A DNA stretch of 24,306 nucleotides. Source: Clostridiales bacterium (GTDB lineage Bacteria; Bacillota; Clostridia; Christensenellales; QALW01). Each line of letters starts with the position of its first letter. The first letter of the stretch is position 1. The stretch covers positions 1 to 24,306 of the forward strand of contig JAHAAN010000011.1 of assembly GCA_018376855.1 (NCBI GenBank), read 5' to 3'. Made by a program: the position numbers and the translations under genes. The notes below the pieces were generated by a model. That model did not search any database, was not told where the DNA came from, and saw only the letters and a program-made list of their open reading frames with translations. Below, in pieces: positions 21,818 through 24,306 of the stretch.

Positions 21818-24306
21818 CTATTTCCATGTTTCAAGTTTTTCTTGGAACTCTTCTCTCTTGCGCGCGATCTCGTCATCAATCAGCTTAGTATACTCAATAA
21901 AGGTCAAGCTGGGATCCGCGCTTGTATTGATAACCTCTTTCCACGCAAACTCAATGTTTCTGCCCGTGTAATAGCTGCCCGGAACTTCCGGAATTCCTTT
22001 TACGCTCTGCCACTGTTCCTGAAGCGCTTTGAAGGACTGCGTATCCCACGGAATCGTTTCCGCAGCAGCCAAGTTTGCCGTTGCATATCGAGCCGCCGAA
22101 CCAAGCATACTTTCAATTTCGCGCCCAAACAAAGACTGCGCTTCCGTTCCCGTCCACCACGCCATAAACTTCCATGCATTCTGACGGTTTTTAGCGGTGG
22201 TCAGCATAATGCAGGCAGTAACGCTGCCGGCTGTTGAGTAATCAACTGTGCCATCCTCTCTCACGGTTCCCGGAACACGCTTAAATGCCCACAAGCCGTC
22301 AAGCTCCGGTGCAAATACGCTGAGCGTATTATACGCGGAATAGTTCGCGATTGCGATCGGAATCTCACCACTGCGGAAACGGTTGGCAAAATCATAGGAG
22401 TTCGGAACCTGATGCACAATGAACATATTCGTCCACATCTTAAAGGCGTCAAATGCTGCATCCGAATTCAGATCCGTCGTTACGCCGTCATACTGATATT
22501 CGCCTGTATCATATAACTGCCCGCCCATCTGATAAAGCAGCGTTGCATAAATGGAAAGCGTGCCGCCTACAACGCCTAACACCGGAACCGGCATACCAAA
22601 GTTCAGCGATTTATTTTGCAGAATCGGAAGAATCTTATTGATATCATCCCATGTGTTAATGTCATCCGGATTGATCCCCAGCTCTTCCAAAATATCAATT
22701 CTGTAATAAAGCATGGGGAAGTCCTGTGTTTCCGGCAAGCCGTAAATACCGGAACGGAAACGAAGCGGCATCAGAGCGCTTTCATGGAACTGCTTAAACA
22801 CTTCTTCGCAGCCCTCAAACGCCTCAGGGTCATTCAAATTCACAACGGCTCCGCGAAGCGCGTAGTTGACCGGATCGCTTGAGCCTCTGGACAAACAAAC
22901 ATCCGGCCCGTTTCCGGCAAGCACCGACGGAAGCAGCGCGCCGCCTGCAACAAGCCGCAGGCTGATAGGAATCCCTGTTTCTTTTGTAAAGGAGGTATTG
23001 ATAAGTTCTTTTAAAACGTTCGCATTATCACGGTTTCCCGCTTGGCCTGCGCCCGTCTCGATCCAAACGACAACGGCTTCCTTTTCCTGCTCCTCCGTCA
23101 TGCTGCCGATATTATCATAATCCTCATAGAAGGAAGCAATAAACGCCTTAATCTCGTGCCACAGGCTTTCAAAGAAGCCCACGTTTGCCTTCGGAAGCTC
23201 CGACTCCGGCGACGAAATCACAATATAATCCAGCTCCAGCGGCTGCTCGCGCATATCGTTGACCCATGTTGCCATAGCCGAAATATTATCCTTAAACTCG
23301 CTGAAACGGTCTTTCAAAATATCGCTATCCTTATTGATGCTCTCCAAAATAATAATCATTTTCCGCAAAACGCTGGTTTGCTGCGTATTCTGACCGTTAT
23401 AGGTATCCTTCACGCGCTGTTCGATGTTGGTAAGCACCGCCGTCTGCTCCTCAATGATTTTAAGCGCATCAGCGCAGACAAGCTTGAAACGGTAATCGCG
23501 GTTAGGATCCGGAGTAGCACCGGTGATCATCAGGATCTGTCTGTACGCAACATTAAGCTGATCCATGCACGCCTGCGTGTCGTTCAAAATGCCCGTCAGA
23601 TTTCCCAGCGTAACCTCAAAGCGAACGGTATGCTCTCCCTCGTCAAAGTAAAAGAGCATATCCTCCCCCTGTGCATCGGAAACCGTAACCATCTGCCATG
23701 CGTTGCCATAAGGGAACGCAATTGCCTGTGTTTCCTTCGCATATTCTTTTCCGTCAATCAGCAGACGGCGATAGGTTTTCGTGCCGCTCAGCAGATTTTG
23801 GCGTGCCTTCAGCGTGATGCGGTAAAGCCCTGCCTGCTTAACGTTAAAGGTATAAGAAAGCCACTCGCCCGGATTCTGCCATTTTTCTCCGCCGATCATA
23901 TTCAAACGGATCTTGTTGGTATTGTACGGCGAGGTCACGCCATTATAAATGCTTTCCGTAAGCGGAGAGGAATGATCCGCAATTGCGTATAACGTCGGAT
24001 CGGATTTATGCGTGGGATTCTCTGCCTGAATCTTAATAAAGGTATCCTCATTATCCGGAACGGCTGTATATCCGTTCGCGTCATACTGCGCCTTGATCGA
24101 AGCATAATCCTTTGCCTCGTCATACTGAAAGAACGTGATGGACGCAACCGCCACTGATTCGCGCAGCGCTTCAAAGCTCAGAATGTGCGTTCCTTTTGTT
24201 AAGTAGAAGCACAGCGGGCTGCTGTAATAGCCCATATAATCCCGCGCAGGCTCATTCTGCCAAATAGGAAGCTCTACCTGGAAGGGGCGAATATCGTTAT
24301 CGGTTA
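21818..24306 (-). CDS. Very large extracellular sugar-binding protein with N-terminal carbohydrate-binding-like domains, 5' end outside window
   Basis: At least 828 residues are encoded; the frame stays open to the right edge, so start and signal peptide are missing. Visible residues 1-55 end a first beta domain (RPFQVELPIWQN ... GTHILSFEALRESVAVASITF). Residues about 90-235 resemble a CBM6/35-like jelly roll (NPGEWLSYTFNVKQAGLYRITLK, LLIDGKEY, FDEGEHTVRFEV). A mostly helical stretch follows (250-380), then the family 1 solute-binding domain from about 409 (VVVWIETGAGQ, GPDVCLSRGSSDPVNYALRG, YGLPETQDFPMLYYRIDILEELG, WKFMAWWTGTEAQ). Ordinary sugar-binding proteins have about 430 residues, so half of this one is additional. 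It probably captures an oligosaccharide from a polymer at the cell surface and delivers it to the permeases that follow. First visible gene of the operon. Confidence 0.85.
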   Translation of the reverse strand, partial: TDNDIRPFQVELPIWQNEPARDYMGYYSSPLCFYLTKGTHILSFEALRESVAVASITFFQYDEAKDYASIKAQYDANGYTAVPDNEDTFIKIQAENPTHKSDPTLYAIADHSSPLTESIYNGVTSPYNTNKIRLNMIGGEKWQNPGEWLSYTFNVKQAGLYRITLKARQNLLSGTKTYRRLLIDGKEYAKETQAIAFPYGNAWQMVTVSDAQGEDMLFYFDEGEHTVRFEVTLGNLTGILNDTQACMDQLNVAYRQILMITGATPDPNRDYRFKLVCADALKIIEEQTAVLTNIEQRVKDTYNGQNTQQTSVLRKMIIILESINKDSDILKDRFSEFKDNISAMATWVNDMREQPLELDYIVISSPESELPKANVGFFESLWHEIKAFIASFYEDYDNIGSMTEEQEKEAVVVWIETGAGQAGNRDNANVLKELINTSFTKETGIPISLRLVAGGALLPSVLAGNGPDVCLSRGSSDPVNYALRGAVVNLNDPEAFEGCEEVFKQFHESALMPLRFRSGIYGLPETQDFPMLYYRIDILEELGINPDDINTWDDINKILPILQNKSLNFGMPVPVLGVVGGTLSIYATLLYQMGGQLYDTGEYQYDGVTTDLNSDAAFDAFKMWTNMFIVHQVPNSYDFANRFRSGEIPIAIANYSAYNTLSVFAPELDGLWAFKRVPGTVREDGTVDYSTAGSVTACIMLTTAKNRQNAWKFMAWWTGTEAQSLFGREIESMLGSAARYATANLAAAETIPWDTQSFKALQEQWQSVKGIPEVPGSYYTGRNIEFAWKEVINTSADPSLTFIEYTKLIDDEIARKREEFQEKLETWK

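Noticed and set aside
23042..23992. A 316-codon plus-strand open frame
   Set aside because: Antisense to the sugar-binding protein with its clear family motifs; composition-driven shadow.

Overview
The window looks like chromosomal DNA of a low-to-mid GC Firmicute, most likely a member of the Clostridia. Supporting markers are the remB-gyrB-gyrA order, a Veg protein, DUF1540 and DUF1667 proteins, a GlpP antiterminator, strong AGGAGG-type ribosome binding sites and ATP-driven sugar uptake without a dedicated ATPase. No ribosomal or transfer RNA gene, CRISPR array, phage or insertion sequence is visible, so I cannot name a genus. Almost every gene lies on the minus strand; the short veg gene is the only clear plus-strand gene.

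Layout on the plus-strand coordinate. Positions 1-970 hold an HtrA/DegP-like membrane-anchored protease, cut by the window edge and interrupted by an apparent frameshift. Positions 1121-1471 hold a protein with two DUF1540 zinc-binding repeats, with its own terminator. Positions 1761-1985 hold veg (plus strand). Between veg and the next gene, at 2085-2197, lies a remarkable palindromic element: four perfect helices that abut without a single unpaired base at the junction. Positions 2204-5245 hold a three-gene glycerol-3-phosphate dehydrogenase-like operon (GlpA-like FAD enzyme, second FAD/NAD oxidoreductase, DUF1667 protein). It is preceded by a leader terminator that is a good candidate target of the GlpP antiterminator, which is encoded just upstream at 6163-6732 and coupled to a HAD phosphatase. 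A small membrane protein separates glpP from the gyrase genes gyrA (7120-9597), gyrB (9607-11544) and remB (11599-11868), which has a recognisable promoter. About 690 bases of AT-rich DNA with no convincing gene follow.

Positions 12563 to the right edge hold one long minus-strand operon of eight genes, ending in a strong terminator at 12491-12525. In transcription order it encodes a very large sugar-binding protein (5' end outside the window), a permease pair, a secreted/anchored NHL-TPR protein, a YIP1-family membrane protein, a DUF5696 lipoprotein and a second permease pair. Genes overlap by 1-4 bases or sit within about 20 bases of one another, apart from one 176-base gap. There is no ATPase gene, so the importer presumably uses a shared MsmX-type ATPase encoded elsewhere. 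The substrate is unknown; the set looks like a cell-surface carbohydrate capture and import system whose accessory proteins have no described role. This operon and the four-way junction element are the two most interesting parts of the window.
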